DNA of 64,000 bases from assembly GCA_022496805.1 (NCBI GenBank), contig CM040088.1, positions 24,473,501 through 24,537,500 of the forward strand, written 5' to 3'. Below, piece after piece: positions 46,023 through 58,431 of this stretch (the first letter of the stretch is position 1; each line of letters begins with the position of its first letter). Origin of the DNA: Pohlia nutans. Lineage: Eukaryota; Streptophyta; Bryopsida; Bryales; Mniaceae. The notes below the pieces were generated by a model that saw only the letters and a list, made by a program, of their open reading frames with translations, ran no database searches and was not told where the DNA came from. The position numbers were made by a program, and so were the translations under genes.

Positions 46023-49000
46023 TCAAGAACTGACCTGCAGCTGAATCGGCGCCTCCGGGTGGACACTGCTCTTAACTGATGATGTACAACTGTTCCCAAA
46101 GAAACTGGGTGACATAGTTCGAAGAATGATTTGAACCATGTAGTCCTGATCAATGGGTTTGGTAAGAAAAGCATCCATACCAGCCTTCAGGCATTTCTGT
46201 TCGTCACTGGCCATTGCATTCGCAGTTAGCGCTACTATAGCAGTTCGCCATGACATGTCCTTCTCAAATTCTCGGATTGCCTGGCAGGCTTCATATCCAT
46301 CCATCACTGGCATCTGGAAGAGCCACCATTCATTGTAAACATTGCTGACATGTGTAGAAAATAGTAAAAATCCCACTATGCAATCTGACACAGAGGACTC
46401 TCCAGTACTTGCAGCAACTATGTCCCAGTTCAAGGGAAAGGAGAAAATGCTAAAGAATATCCTCCACGACCAACAGTGTCAGCATTTTCCAAATAACTCT
46501 GCAAACATTCCACTTTGCACAAAGCCACATGTTAGGAATTGAAGAGGGAAAAAAAGGCCAACCTGACAGTCCATAAGTATACAGTGGAATGGCGATTGGT
46601 TACGTTGCATACGATTCATCACAGCGTCCAAAACCTCTTGCCCGTTTGATGCTTCATGAGTCACAGCACCCAGTCTCCGCAGCATAGCTGCTGCCAACTT
46701 CCGCAAAAGTGGAGTATCTTCAGCGATTAAGATTTCAAGATTCGCTAATGGCTTGGGAGCGTTATTCATCTTCTTACTGCCGTTGATATGAGTAATAGTT
46801 CGGACAGTTCTTTTCATGGGCTTGTTAGGTGCAGATGGGCTTTGACCTGTCTGGTCAGTAGGTAGTGAAGATTTTATCTCCATTTCTGAATACGAGATCT
46901 CTTCCAAGGGAACAGACTTGGCAGCAGTTGGTCTATGCCTTACATTCCTTCCATGGTTGGTTCCTCCAGGACTTGGGCGGGATGATGATTCTTGTGCTGG
47001 TGGCACTTCCGCATCACAACCATATGGATCATCCCACTCCTGCTGCTTGACATAGTTGACAGTGCTTGATGCAAGAACGTCAGGGGTATTTTCAGACTGC
47101 CTAGAAGACAGAAGTTCACTGTCTTGAGCAACTAATTGAAAAATCTCCTTCAGACGGGCAGCATGCAAAGGTCTCCTCACTATAAATGAGCTCCGAACTG
47201 CCCGAAGAGCAGCCTTGATTGGTTCATGAGTGTTGGAGGCCATAACCCACACCACTGATAGCTTCTGTTGCAAGTCTCTAAGTTGCCTCTTGTTCATGTC
47301 CCACTTGTGAATGCCCAGATCATCAAGGCATTCCGTTGACAAACCTGTGAGAAACCCTGAGTCCTGTAGATATTCTTCCAAGTCACTCGGTTTCACATGT
47401 TTGGGTAAAAGGCTCGTGTCGATAATCATGAGTTGTCTCACTTGGCCACTTGACTCACTTGGCCTCTCCCCAATACATTTCCAACTCCTCCAGAACTCAA
47501 ACCTGTTTGTACCCTGCACATTCCGTGGTGACAATCTGGGGCTATAATCTGAGCCAGAATCTAGCTTGTTAAAGTACTTCTGAAAATCGTCTGAGCTTTT
47601 CGTCTGTTTCATATTAGAAGTCCCCATTGTCTTATCCACTGGCTTTCTTCCATGAAGAGCCCTCAGGTGAAGCAGAATCTGCTCCCATGTTTCAACCTGA
47701 TGAACCACTAAGCCCCGTCTGGCTATCCACTCAGATGCAACTGCCCTAGTGTCAGCATCAGGAACACCAATAACAACCTCAGTCTCCTGGGAGAAGGGAG
47801 GCAGATTATACGGCATTGCCTCAGGAGTTACAGCCCGCTGAAAACATATAGAGAATTGAAAGACTGCTCCTACCCCAGATTTCTCCACAATTCTAATACC
47901 TCCGCCCATCAGGTTGACCAGGGAGCGGACAATGCCCAGACCCAATCCTGTCCCACCATGTCTGCAAGCAGAGAACGTTTTACTGTCAGAAGAATGTCCT
48001 TAACAATTCCCATTGAGGCACTTAACAGACCTACAGCTCGGTAGCTTGCCAAAGTCTTCTCTTGGTGACATCAACTACTCCTGCTTGAACATCCTACCTC
48101 AGGGTCGACTATACATGGTGTAGGCACAGGGCTCAGTTTGGAGGTTCAGCTAATTTAATTCCACCGGTATAACAAGCTGCCAAAGACGACGAGACCAAGG
48201 TTGGGGCGAACAAACCAGTACATCAGTTCCTTCTTACACTGCCTAAAATCTGACATAAGGTGATTAATTGCAGTTCAAATGCCTCCTATTGAATTTTAAA
48301 AATTTGCTGTGCTTCGTCTCAGACTCTCAGCACTCAAATGTAGGCCACGTTGCACAAAAAGCCATTGAAAATAATTTTAAAATCCAATATATCTTTATCC
48401 CGGTCTTGCAGCAAACGGATACATTCCACTGAACGGATTGAAAAGACTTACATGCGAGTTGTGCTTGCATTGCCTTGAACAAAGTTTTCAAACACTTTTT
48501 CTCTCAACGCTGCAAGTTTCCATCATACGCCACTAGACGGTTAGAGATATTATATTGAACATATTAGATATACTAAGCTGTAGCTTAATTTAAGCATTAA
48601 GCTGAAAATTAATTGGAAAAGCATGAACTCAAACTATATTAGAAAACCACATCATCAAGGACAACTTACATGAAGAGATCAAATAGTACATGAATACGAT
48701 TGATATAATACAAGAGCTAAAACGGCCACAGGTGAGTGACTAATCAGAGCATTTAGAAAGACTGCTAACCTGGTTCAATCCCTGGTCCTGTATCATCAAT
48801 CTCAAAGACTAATACCACTGTATCAGGTAAAACTGCCTCTGTAGTCCTTTCAAGTGAAAAGGGGCTGAAGCTTCGCCGGTGGCCCCTACTTGAGCCATTC
48901 GACGATTCTGGGTTTGAAACTCTCCCTCTCACCACAATTCTCCCATTGGAGGTAAATTTTATGCTATTCCCAATCAAATTAGTGAAAACTTGCATAACAC

Positions 49001-52000
49001 GGGCTGAATCGCCGACTACATAAGTTGGAACCGATTCTGCACTCATCCAATACGATAATTTCAGCTCAGCATACAGTACTTTCACTAAAATCCTTGAAGT
49101 CGACGAAAAAATCATCATATTCTAGGTGCAGTGTTAACAGCTAACGATAATCAGCGAAAATGATTGAGTTATACCTGCTAGGTCAAGAGAAATGAACAGG
49201 TTTTTATTATCGCATTGCACAGAAAAGACATCAATGAGGGCCGTAAGCTCTGCCTCTAGATTGAATTCGGCATTCTCCAAAACAAGCTTTCCCGATTCCA
49301 CCTACACAGCGAACGTCGTGATAACAATTAAATATAAGCAGTACCGGTACTCACCGATTAAGGCGATTTCTCCTGTAAGAACACTTCGGTACCATCATAT
49401 CTGCTTTACTAGCTAATTATAAATCGCTCACATTTGGCACCCCAAGAATGGAAATTCGGGTAAATTCACAGCAAAATATGCTAAAGGACAAAAAGCAATA
49501 AGGAGACAGAAGAAAAAGGAAAAAAAAAAAAAAAAAAACCTTTGCAATATCAAGGGCGGAATTCAAGAGCGACACAAGAGATGTGGCACAGCGATGGATT
49601 TGCCGAACACTCCCTTCATGTTCAACAGTCAGGTTCTCCATCAAAAGCATATCCAGAAGTCCTATGATGCATGCCATTGGCGTTCTCAGCTCATGACTAA
49701 TTCAAAGACAAGCAACAAGGAAATATCAGTAGAAGCCCTTTACATGAAACGACTTCAACAAGGACTCCCACAGAGGTATTCGGTAAATCCCAATTAAGAT
49801 GATTTTCTAGCCCTTCCCATCTAAAGGTGCTGTTACATAAACTACCTGCCGATTCTCCACCAAATGAATTGAAAGTTAGGATAGATTCAAAAGTACAAAA
49901 CAAGTGGTTAACTACGATACAATGTAGATAAGCCTACCAAAATGCGCAAATAAGACTCTGCATAAGTTGGTAGAACGGAATAGCTCTCGCCAACTACCTC
50001 AAAGGCAGGAGTCTGATTACTCCGCCTCCTATCTACACACTGACCTCATACTTGAGAGAAAATTGGTTTTCGCATCTCTGCTTGCCTCTGCCCTACATTT
50101 GGCTTCAGACTGCCTCAGAATCTCAGCCCGAAGCTTCTCTTCAGCCTGTACTTGCTCCACCAGAAGGTATATAAGACTGCACCCAATGAAGACAACACCT
50201 AGCGACAGGAGAGGAAGAGATATCCATGTGATGCGTGTGTAGTAGTCCATGGGGCCCCAAAAACTGTGTCTTGGAATCATGACCACTACGGACAACCTCA
50301 CTGTCTTGAATGAGTATGGCCAACTATCTACAGAGTACCTCTTGCCCTTTAAGATAACGTCCGCCACGTGAGTTTCATTCATGGCCAAATTCGCCAACCC
50401 AACCTGGGATTGAAGAAATACTCTGCCATCATTCAACACAGAATCGCGATCTAATGGAGTAGTCTCGCAAGCGCTTCTATTACTCAAAACACAAATTGTT
50501 GGTTCAGAGGAGAATAAAAGAGTCCCATACTCATCTGCAATAAAAACACTCCCTCCTTTTAACTCCAATGATGAGATGAAGTCATTAATGGCAATAGCAC
50601 TAAGCGAAGAGTGCACGAGAGCAACTTCCTTGGAAACTTTTGCTTGCTTAGCAATGCCACACTGCACAAACGCCTGTCCACCTGCATTTCAAGAAAAGGT
50701 GAAGATATGAAAACGACTGTAGCAAAAGTAACCTTGAACTCAGTCTGCAGATAAGCCTGTGATTATAAGACACAATAACGTGAGCGCTGTGAACCTAAAC
50801 ATGAGACCAACAGATACAGAAGAGAAGGAAAACGTTCAAGACTGCAGCCAATAAACTTATACAAGAGATCGACCGCCAACTCTAACTGGAACCTGGCATC
50901 ATTTTTGCAAATTTTCATGCTTACAACTGACCGTCGTCAAGAGCGTGGCAGTGCTTACTTATCTGGCTCCGCCCAATGGTCCAAGTGAGGTTGTCTACAG
51001 GGTGTGATACTGCCTCTTTAAACCAGGGTGTTTCATGAAGTGCTGTTTCAAACCTTTCAATTGACGGTAACCCCAGTGGATCTCCAGTCACCTCTGATAC
51101 AAATTCGTTATAGTACGTCGGGAAAACCCCAGTTTCATTTGAATAGAGACAAAAATTGCCCCTGAACCCCTCTATCTCTTTGCTATGACCGCGATTGTAC
51201 ACTGCTGTGAGCCCATTCACAGCAGTCACCCCCAGCGAAGTAACAGCCGGGAGAGCTTTGAAAACTGCCCAGACAGCATCTCGAATCTGGAAAACGCAGT
51301 AACGTTGGGAAGTACCAGTTACAATAAATTATAAAAGGATAACGAATCCAAAACTCTAATAAAGAGGAATAGGAAGATTGGAAGAAAATCTATCAAATTC
51401 TTGCAGCCCCAACAGAAAAAAAAAGGTGCTTACTTTAAAAACTTGATTAGATTTTGATTTTGAGGTCCAGAATCAGTGAAGACTGAGTTACTTAAAATTA
51501 GATAAATCTAAAACAGAGAAGTCACAGAGGTAACACAGAGAAGTCACAGAGAGAAACAAATCAGTCTAAAACGAAAAAAAGAATCCTTCACTGCCAGCCT
51601 GCTGAACAAACACACCTAGAAGTTCTCTCCTCACTACCTCCTTCCCGGTGTCATAGTCATACATGAAGGCCATGAACGTGAACCCACATCAGAAACATTT
51701 CCAAACGTACCCTCGTAAAGCTCTCTCTGGTGAGGTCGTCCCCCAGGAAATTCTTCTCCATCAAGTTCGCTATGGCCATTGATCCATACGTATTCATAGA
51801 GAAAATTTCGTCCAGAAGTTCGGAGGTGTTCTCCAGAATCTCAAGCCGTAGAGATTCGGAAAGACTGGCTACAGCGCTTCTAGGATAACTGTGCGTAAAA
51901 TACCAGGTGCTGACAGTAAGAAGCCCCACCAAAACTGCAACCGCAACCTGTTGCCAAAGAATTTGTGTTTACTACCTGGTTTACCGAAAAGAAGTCACGC

Positions 52001-53193
52001 ATTGCTCATCCTAGTACCGTTTGCTCAGAAAGAATGCTTCCAACAAACAAGGTACTATGAATGCAGTTTATCTCAACAAGTAATCAATCAAGAAATCACC
52101 ACCTGATCGTTAGAACGAACAGAGTACCAAATGATTACTCTCTACCAACGTACCACGTGCTGTAAAATACATTCCCTACATTAATTCAATTGTACACCAT
52201 TGCCTTCCAGAACATAAAAATCCTCCGCAATGATTCCTTGGCGTCGGAAAAACATTCTCACCATGATCACAACACGGGAAACAGTGAGATTGCGACTTGG
52301 ATGAGGAAGCTCCTTCATGTCCGCTTCCAACGGCGCATATAACCCCTTCCTTTGCAGGGGCAAATTCCATAGGCTCGCAAGTCGAAACATCTTGGACATT
52401 TATGGTGCAGACACTCCACAATTGGTTGATGTGCCCAGCTATAAGAAATCCCCCTCAGTACCTCCCAGTACTATCGTCATTATTATGTACCCTACCTGAT
52501 GCCTTATCCACCTTTTCTAACCACAGACAAAGAGTGTCCTCATGGAGTTATCACAATCCCTATCTCCGAACTGTGCGAAGTAAGCATGAACGCTGCTTCA
52601 TTACCATTTCAAGCCTCACTCCAAATTTGCCTACTTCCTCACTATCGTCATCACGGTGCCCCTGCTTTGCTTATTAAAAACAATAAACCCCTCTAATCAA
52701 TTATCCTCCCATCGTCAAAGCCACAACTCTGCACCTTCCTCCATCGAAACAAAAGACGAAAAAACAATCCCGAGCACCACCTCTCAAAACAGGATTGTCA
52801 GTCTACAGAAACTCCAATTTTTCCGAGGTATGCATTTCGTGGCTCAACCTGCACAGAAACGATATCTCAATTAGGTTAAGAGCTTTGCAAGGTGTTAGAT
52901 CAGTTCCACCGCAGCCAGTAATGCCAACCTATTCTTCAGCCTCAACCTATAATAACGAGACCAAAATTTCCACGCGAAATGGCAAGATCACATTGCCAGG
53001 CACAAAAATAGACAGAAGTGTGAACAGGCAAATACTGACGGGTACTAAATAAGCAACCTGAAGTAAACTTCCAAGAAAAGCATCAACAATACGTAGCTTG
53101 GAATCTAGTTTTCCTCTTGGTAGTCCACTTACAGAAAGCTCTTTACAACTCACGCTTCCAGCAGAAGCAGGGGAATCTCGGAGAGAGCTCCAT
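46023..53193 (-). CDS. Transmembrane hybrid histidine kinase, CKI1/AHK1-like (11 exons)
   Basis: Exons in order: 53154-53193, 52262-52438, 51711-51934, 50959-51286, 50045-50681, 49540-49696, 49175-49301, 48770-49036, 48452-48509, 46563-47961, 46023-46313. All junctions are GT-AG, phases agree, and the total is 1234 aa. A membrane segment near 73-86, a long presumably extracellular part, and a second segment at 407-431 precede a charged helical linker. The kinase core shows H-box SHELRTPM (His470), N-box NLIGNSIKFT (from 582), G1 DDTGPGI (644-650) and HGGTGLGLG (from 673). A linker of about 330 aa includes a degenerate receiver-like part. The C-terminal receiver has AED, the phospho-acceptor Asp1136 in MDCQ, Thr1168 and Lys1190. 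It should pass phosphate through an HPt protein to response regulators. The outer domain lacks CHASE marks, and its WF and KVSKEVA blocks resemble CKI1/AHK1, so it is probably not a cytokinin receptor. The first two exons are tentative. The protein may end VSS at 46023, or a CAG|GTCAGT donor at 46035 may add a further exon. Confidence 0.85.
50932..50959 (-). promoter_or_regulatory. Two in-frame alternative splice donors
   Basis: Exon 4 of the kinase gene can end at 50959 (ATAA|GTAAGC) or 50932 (GACG|GTCAGT). Both leave phase 1 and both keep the frame into exon 5; they differ by 27 nt, nine residues (KHCHALDDG) in the extracellular domain. Confidence 0.5.
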
Positions 53194-54202
53194 GGAACCA
53201 GCTGTAATCTAATGGCATGTAGGTTGTTTACTTCTCCTCAACCCTGGAGGTGCACCAAAAGAAACTCCAATCTCCATTAGACCACAGCAGCAAAAACTCC
53301 CTAATCTGAATCGATAAGAAGCCGCGCAACGAGTAATCAAGCGCATGCAGTCAAACAATGAAGTACTGCACCTCCGCCTCCTCAAAACCTAAAAGATAAA
53401 ATAGACAGTATCATCTCCGACACAAACACTCAATGGGAAGCGCTACAGCAGCATGCATCCACACAGTAGAAGTAAGGTTTTTTGCACGAGAATCCGCGGA
53501 AAACAAGCAAAGTGATCAGGCTTCGCAAGAAACCTCGAGAGCAGCACAAACACAAAACCAGGGGAGGGAAAAAATTCGCGAAATTTGTGAAAAAGGCTTA
53601 TAAATAAATTTACTAAAGAGGATTAAACGACGAAACCTACGCAAGCAAGAACACTCCAACTGGCCGTGCGGAAGAAATGATCAGCGAGAGATCGGGCGCG
53701 GAGCTTCAGTTCGACGAAATCCAATCCTCGCCACAAAGTCGAGAAGGGACTCAAGGGAGCCGGAGAGAGGCTGGCTGGCCCCTGGAACACGGAATCCGAC
53801 AGCAAACGGAGGGCGCCCTATGGCCAGGCCCGACCGAGCCTATGGCCGCGGAGCTCTCCCGGGGGGACACGTGTCCGGACGGGGGCGCGCGCGCGCTCGG
53901 GATGTAGTAAATAATATCGGGTGGTACCAGCTCCGGTGGACCCGACTGGGTCGGCCGTGCCGACCCTGATCATTGCCAGCTGGAGCCATCGTAAGTTCTG
54001 GGCCTATCCCCATTTCCCCGTGCATTCATTGATATTATTACACTCCCGCCCAATCAGTTTTTCAGGAAAGAAATCCTGTTTCCCATCAGTTCACGACCTC
54101 AAGTCTGAAAAAACAAAGAACACATTCCCAAGAAAACGGGACCCTCAATACGTACTGTACCGAAAGCTCTCACTGTACCGAAACCAGAGAGTTTGCACCA
54201 AG
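53194..54202 (-). promoter_or_regulatory. 5' leader and GC-rich upstream region of the kinase gene
   Basis: The stretch 53640-53990 is strongly GC- and CpG-rich (GGGGGCGCGCGCGCGC near 53881) in an AT-rich landscape, as expected near a transcription start. On the minus strand TTTTATCTTTTAG (near 53395) and TTAGATTACAG (just upstream of the ATG at 53193) look like acceptors, suggesting a spliced leader. ATATTATTTAC near 53915 is the only TATA-like match. Confidence 0.45.
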
Positions 54203-54921
54203 CTTAACCCCTAACTGCCGGCAAGACCAAAAAATGGCTTTCGGATGATCCAAGGATTTCGCAGTTAGCAGTTGGATGAAGAAGGAATAATGAATTTCAT
54301 CCGATTCTTTTTGTGAAGGATTTTCATTCGTCATGCCACTTCTTCAAGATAAATTTAGGTCACTCAAGCTATTTTGGATTTTCCATGGGGCCCCAAAAAG
54401 AGTAGTAAAAAGAGTTCACCATGTGGGTTTTTCTAGTTTTTTTGCTTAAACTAAATTTAGGCCATGAAAATGCGTTCTATTGCATTTGAGCTTGACTAAC
54501 AAAATGAAGCTTACCAAGTCTAGTCTCTACCCCACTTTGAATTTTTAGAAAACTCTGATAATTGAGTCATTTATTGGAGTTACTGCAAATTCAGAGGGTA
54601 TTACCATGGTGTAGCCAAAAAAACATCTAAATTTAGACACGGATTATTTTCAGTTACTGGAATGTTCTTCATTGTAAATTGCACCTTTGGTTAGAAAATT
54701 GGAATTATTGAGATTATTTTGTAATTGATATGAATTTTCTTTACAATCACTTCAAAAAATTATAGTAATTTCAAATTTTCACCAAAATTTATGAAAAAAA
54801 TCATAATTTATAGTGGACTAAAAATATAAGGTTTAAATTTTATCTTAATTATAGTGGCAAAATTGAGTGTCACAAGTGAAGCGTGCTTCCATTGTCATAG
54901 GTCAAAGCATTTAGAGGTTTA
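54203..54921 (-). mobile_element. TTAA MITE family B, copy 2 (reversed)
   Basis: 719 bp, left end TTAACCCCTAACTGCCGG, right end complement of TAAACCTCTAAATGC. Reverse-complement similarity to 27666-28331 through most of its length. Its right border TTTA (54918-54921), a decayed TTAA, is shared with the next element. Confidence 0.8.
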
Positions 54922-55490
54922 CTCCTAAATGCCCACAGCCTTCTTCAGATTTCAAGCGTTGCAAAGATGCATTATAAAATGCAACTGAAGGATATTTTGA
55001 ACTTGATGTATGAATAAAAGTTGTATGTTATGAATTTTAGATTCTATCCATACAGTTAGATCTATGATTGCAATCACCAATATTTTGTATACAATTTGAA
55101 ACTTAAAATTCAAAATTCTTTTGTAATTCAATTACAAATATGATATTGACAATCTATAGATGAAATTTGTTGTGATGGGTTGAAATGTAATACTCTAAGT
55201 GTAGTGATTTTCTGAGATTTTTTGGTTGCTTAATTTTATGGGTTGAATTTTTCAAGATCACTTTGAACACTTTGAACTGAGATCTAAGAATTTTTTGGTG
55301 AGTCACTAGAACATGGTATGAGCCATAAAAAATTCACAAATCATCCCCTTTCTAATCGGTTCATACATGCATGAAGCTCACTTCTCATAAAATCTATAGT
55401 AAAAATTCTACATTTCAAAAAGTGCATGACAAATGAAAAACGTGGATGAAGTATGTACAGTACATTGTTCAAAAAATGGACACTTAGGCA
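54918..55490 (+). mobile_element. TTAA MITE family A, copy 4
   Basis: Starts TTTACTCCTAAATGCCC and has the family A blocks (AGATGCATTATAAAATGCAA, TATCCATACAGTTAGATC). The right TTAA is lost: the copy ends in GGACACTTAGGCA next to the dispersed repeat at 55495. Confidence 0.8.
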
Positions 55491-55494
55491 TTGT

Positions 55495-55680
55495 CTATGA
55501 GAGTGGAACTCGTGAACTCTCCAATGCTAAAAGAGAGTTCCCACAAGTTCCCTAAAGCCTAAGGGGCTATTCATGAAGTGACCAATGAACTATTAATACA
55601 CAATACCTATCAAATATTGATACTATTGGGGCAGAGACTGCGCATAGACTTAGCATAGGTTCCTACTTCTTTTCAGTCCC
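55495..55680. repeat. Dispersed repeat, copy 2
   Basis: Similar to 28452-28650 (GAGTTCCCACAAGTT, TTGGGGCAGAGACT). Class unknown. Confidence 0.6.
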
Positions 55681-56036
55681 CTCTCTAATGCCATAGAAAA
55701 TTGCAAACTACCATATTTTTCTAATATATTTGGACTTCTGTTTTTACAGGTGAAGATTTGGAATAAGCCTTGAAATGGCGTTGTACTTTTTTTTGAACCT
55801 CACGGCGGTGTGAACATCCCGCAACAAGTTAACCAATAACCAAACTTTTGAACGTCACCGAAAATATTCATACATTACATTGGGTAAAGTCACCGAAAAC
55901 GTGTCACTTCTTTACATTGGGTAAATTCCTGGACCGAGGACATTCACTGATTTTCGGGCACGTACTCGGTCTACCGCCCTCGTAGACACCCTCAAATGAG
56001 TAATTGTCTTTGGTTCAAGGACTTACCCTACGCTTA
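55681..56036. other. Spacer without recognised gene
   Basis: Nothing recognised except the short repeat TTACATTGGGTAAA, present twice (55874 and 55914). Confidence 0.5.
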
Positions 56037-56352
56037 GAGTATCTCCACCAAGACACTGACAATTGGCCCTGGCTACATCCAATTGAGAGACCTTAGAAGT
56101 TACACTCCTCCATCTACACACGGGCCTCACAAGATGATTAACCACTTATAAGTAAGCACGTGTGGAATAATAGCTAAAAATGTGGAGTGATATCATTATC
56201 CAAACAAAGAGAAGGGGAGTTGAGAGGGCTCTCTGTATTTCCATTTTATCCGTGCCCTCTCTAAGCACATGTTAAAGGAAACCAAAAATACATGTTTTTT
56301 CATCCCTTTGTATGTGCGTCATAGCCTCCCTAGTGTCCTGGTGGAGAAGCTC
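56037..56352. mobile_element. Harbinger-like MITE, 316 bp
   Basis: Ends GAGTATCTCCACCAAGACAC and complement of GAGCTTCTCCACCAGGACAC, flanked by TTA on both sides (56034-56036 and 56353-56355). Non-coding. Confidence 0.85.
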
Positions 56353-57440
56353 TTAGAGGTATCATTGTTTAATACCATACCTAGCCGTCAAGGTCAACAT
56401 ATCATGCTGATAATTTTTTTTTGTCCAAATGATGCGAATATTCTTTAAGATTATATGTATATTTTTTAATATTGTCTTATTCACCATAGAAATCATTTAA
56501 AAATAATAATTTTCTAAAGCGTTGGGCTTCTCTTTTTATACTTTTTTTTTTCAACCCTAATGACCAAAGTGTCAGAGTTCACAACTTTTGTCCCGTACGT
56601 AAGAAGAGATGATTTGGAAACTAGACACAAATCTCACGTCCAGAGCTACTACTTTTGTACGCGATTGTTGATTTTAGAATTGCATTGGTCTAATTTAGAA
56701 AATAAAACTGAAATCTTACAACCCAAATTTTGAACTCTAACACCCCCTAACGATGTTTTAATCATATAGATCTTTCTATAGGGGATGTCAGAGCCCTGCA
56801 AAAGGAAGCAATTTGAAAACAATATTGGAATTGTACGATGAGGACTAGTATTTTTATAAGCAATTGTTGGGTTATGAATTGCATTTGACCCAAGTTAGAA
56901 AGTGAGAGAGAAGTCTTGTAGGAGAATTACAAATTGTGACATCCCTTTATACCATTTCTATAAAAGTTTTTTGGGATAGGGATATAGAGAGACTTGATTT
57001 GTTTTGTTATTGTATTTTGGAGGTCTTATGAGTTACTCCCTCCATTCCATAATGGATGATGCTTTTGAGGAAAATAATTGTCCCAAATTACTTGATGCAA
57101 ATCACTTATTCAATTTGAAATTGTTATTTTACATATTCTAAAAAAGAAAAATCACAAGATAGAAGCACATAAAGTGATTTTTGTCAATGAATTTTGTCTT
57201 TGCTTATATGTGGAACCCTATAACTACAATGCAACACTGTAACTATAATGCAACCACCTATTTTCATAGTTTCTATTGTGTTATGTTATAAAATTCAAGA
57301 TAGCCTTGTTCAAAACTTCAGATGACATACTATCATACGCTTCCTCCACAACATTAACAAGTTCATCAATTGATCAAAGAGCATGATTATGCTGAAAAGA
57401 TTCAATAGCATAATAAACTCCCAAATCCAAAACATTTACA
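56353..57440. other. Spacer with a Stowaway left end
   Basis: No gene. TTA-CTCCCTCCATTCCATAATGG at 57036 is a typical Stowaway left terminus, but no right terminus follows, so only a fragment remains. Confidence 0.5.
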
Positions 57441-58015
57441 TTAACCCCTAAACGTCCTCACCCATGTCCAAATTGGGCAGTTTTGCAAAGATGCATTATA
57501 AAATGCAACTAAGAGAGATATTTTGAACGTGATGTATGAATAAAAGTTGTACATTATGGATTTTAGATTCTATCCATACGGTTAGATCTACGATTGCTAT
57601 CACTAATATTTTGTATAAAATTTGAAACGTAAAATTCAAAATTATTTTGTAATTTGATCACAAATAAGATATTGACAATTTGTGAATGAAATTTGTTGTG
57701 ATAGGTTGAAATGCAATACTCTAAGTGTAGTGATTTTTGGAGATTTTTGGGTTGCTTAATTTTATGAGCTGACTTTTTCGAAAGCACTTCTAGACTAAAA
57801 TCTTCGAAATTTTTGGTGAACCACTACAACATGAATGAGGCATACAAGTTTCACAAATCATCAACTTTCTAATCGGATCACACATGCATGAAGCTAACTT
57901 CCCATAGAAAATTCAGATAAAAATTCATACTGCAAAAAATGCATGACAGATGAGACAACGAAGTTTGCTTCTGTACATCATGCAAAATATGCATGGTTGG
58001 ACAGTTAAGGGTTAA
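57441..58015 (+). mobile_element. TTAA MITE family A, copy 5
   Basis: Full length, 575 bp; ends TTAACCCCTAAACGTCC and complement of TTAACCCTTAACTGTCC. Family blocks intact, including TATCCATACGGTTAGATC at about 57572. Confidence 0.9.
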
Positions 58016-58431
58016 GACTATTTGACGGCTTACATACATTTTATTGGTACTGAAGTTTTTACCAACTTTCAAATAGTCCTAATACTGCTTGGACAAAAAA
58101 TTACTCTAAAATAGGAACTTACTTTGTTAAAAGATTTGATAAAATCATTCTAGTTTGTCTGGTTTTTGTTTTTTTTCAAAAGCATCCTCTATAATGGGAC
58201 AAAGGCAATATTTTTAAGATTTTTAATTCAGAAGTAAGGCTTACAGTGCCAATTTTCTTATAAGAACCACCTGATAGAATTTTTGAAGCCTACACAAGGT
58301 CAATACCTTGATAATTTTTGATAAGGGACTCACGAAATCTATACCCTGAAAATGTTTGTATGGATAATTTAAAAAGCTTTATACGATAGCATTGCACAAT
58401 TCAAGATTTTTTTTTAGAGAAAAAGGAACTA
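58016..58431. other. Spacer without recognised gene
   Basis: Nothing recognised between two family A copies that lie in opposite orientation. Confidence 0.5.

Noticed and set aside
48001..48110. QAGVVDVTKRR frame as the missing kinase exon
   Set aside because: It resembles the FVQAD block only superficially, is preceded by a stop and lacks a good donor; the exon at 48452-48509 matches fully and in phase.
52176..52421. Two overlapping frames at 52.2-52.4 kb as an independent gene
   Set aside because: One of them fits as a phase-compatible exon of the kinase gene; nothing supports a separate gene.
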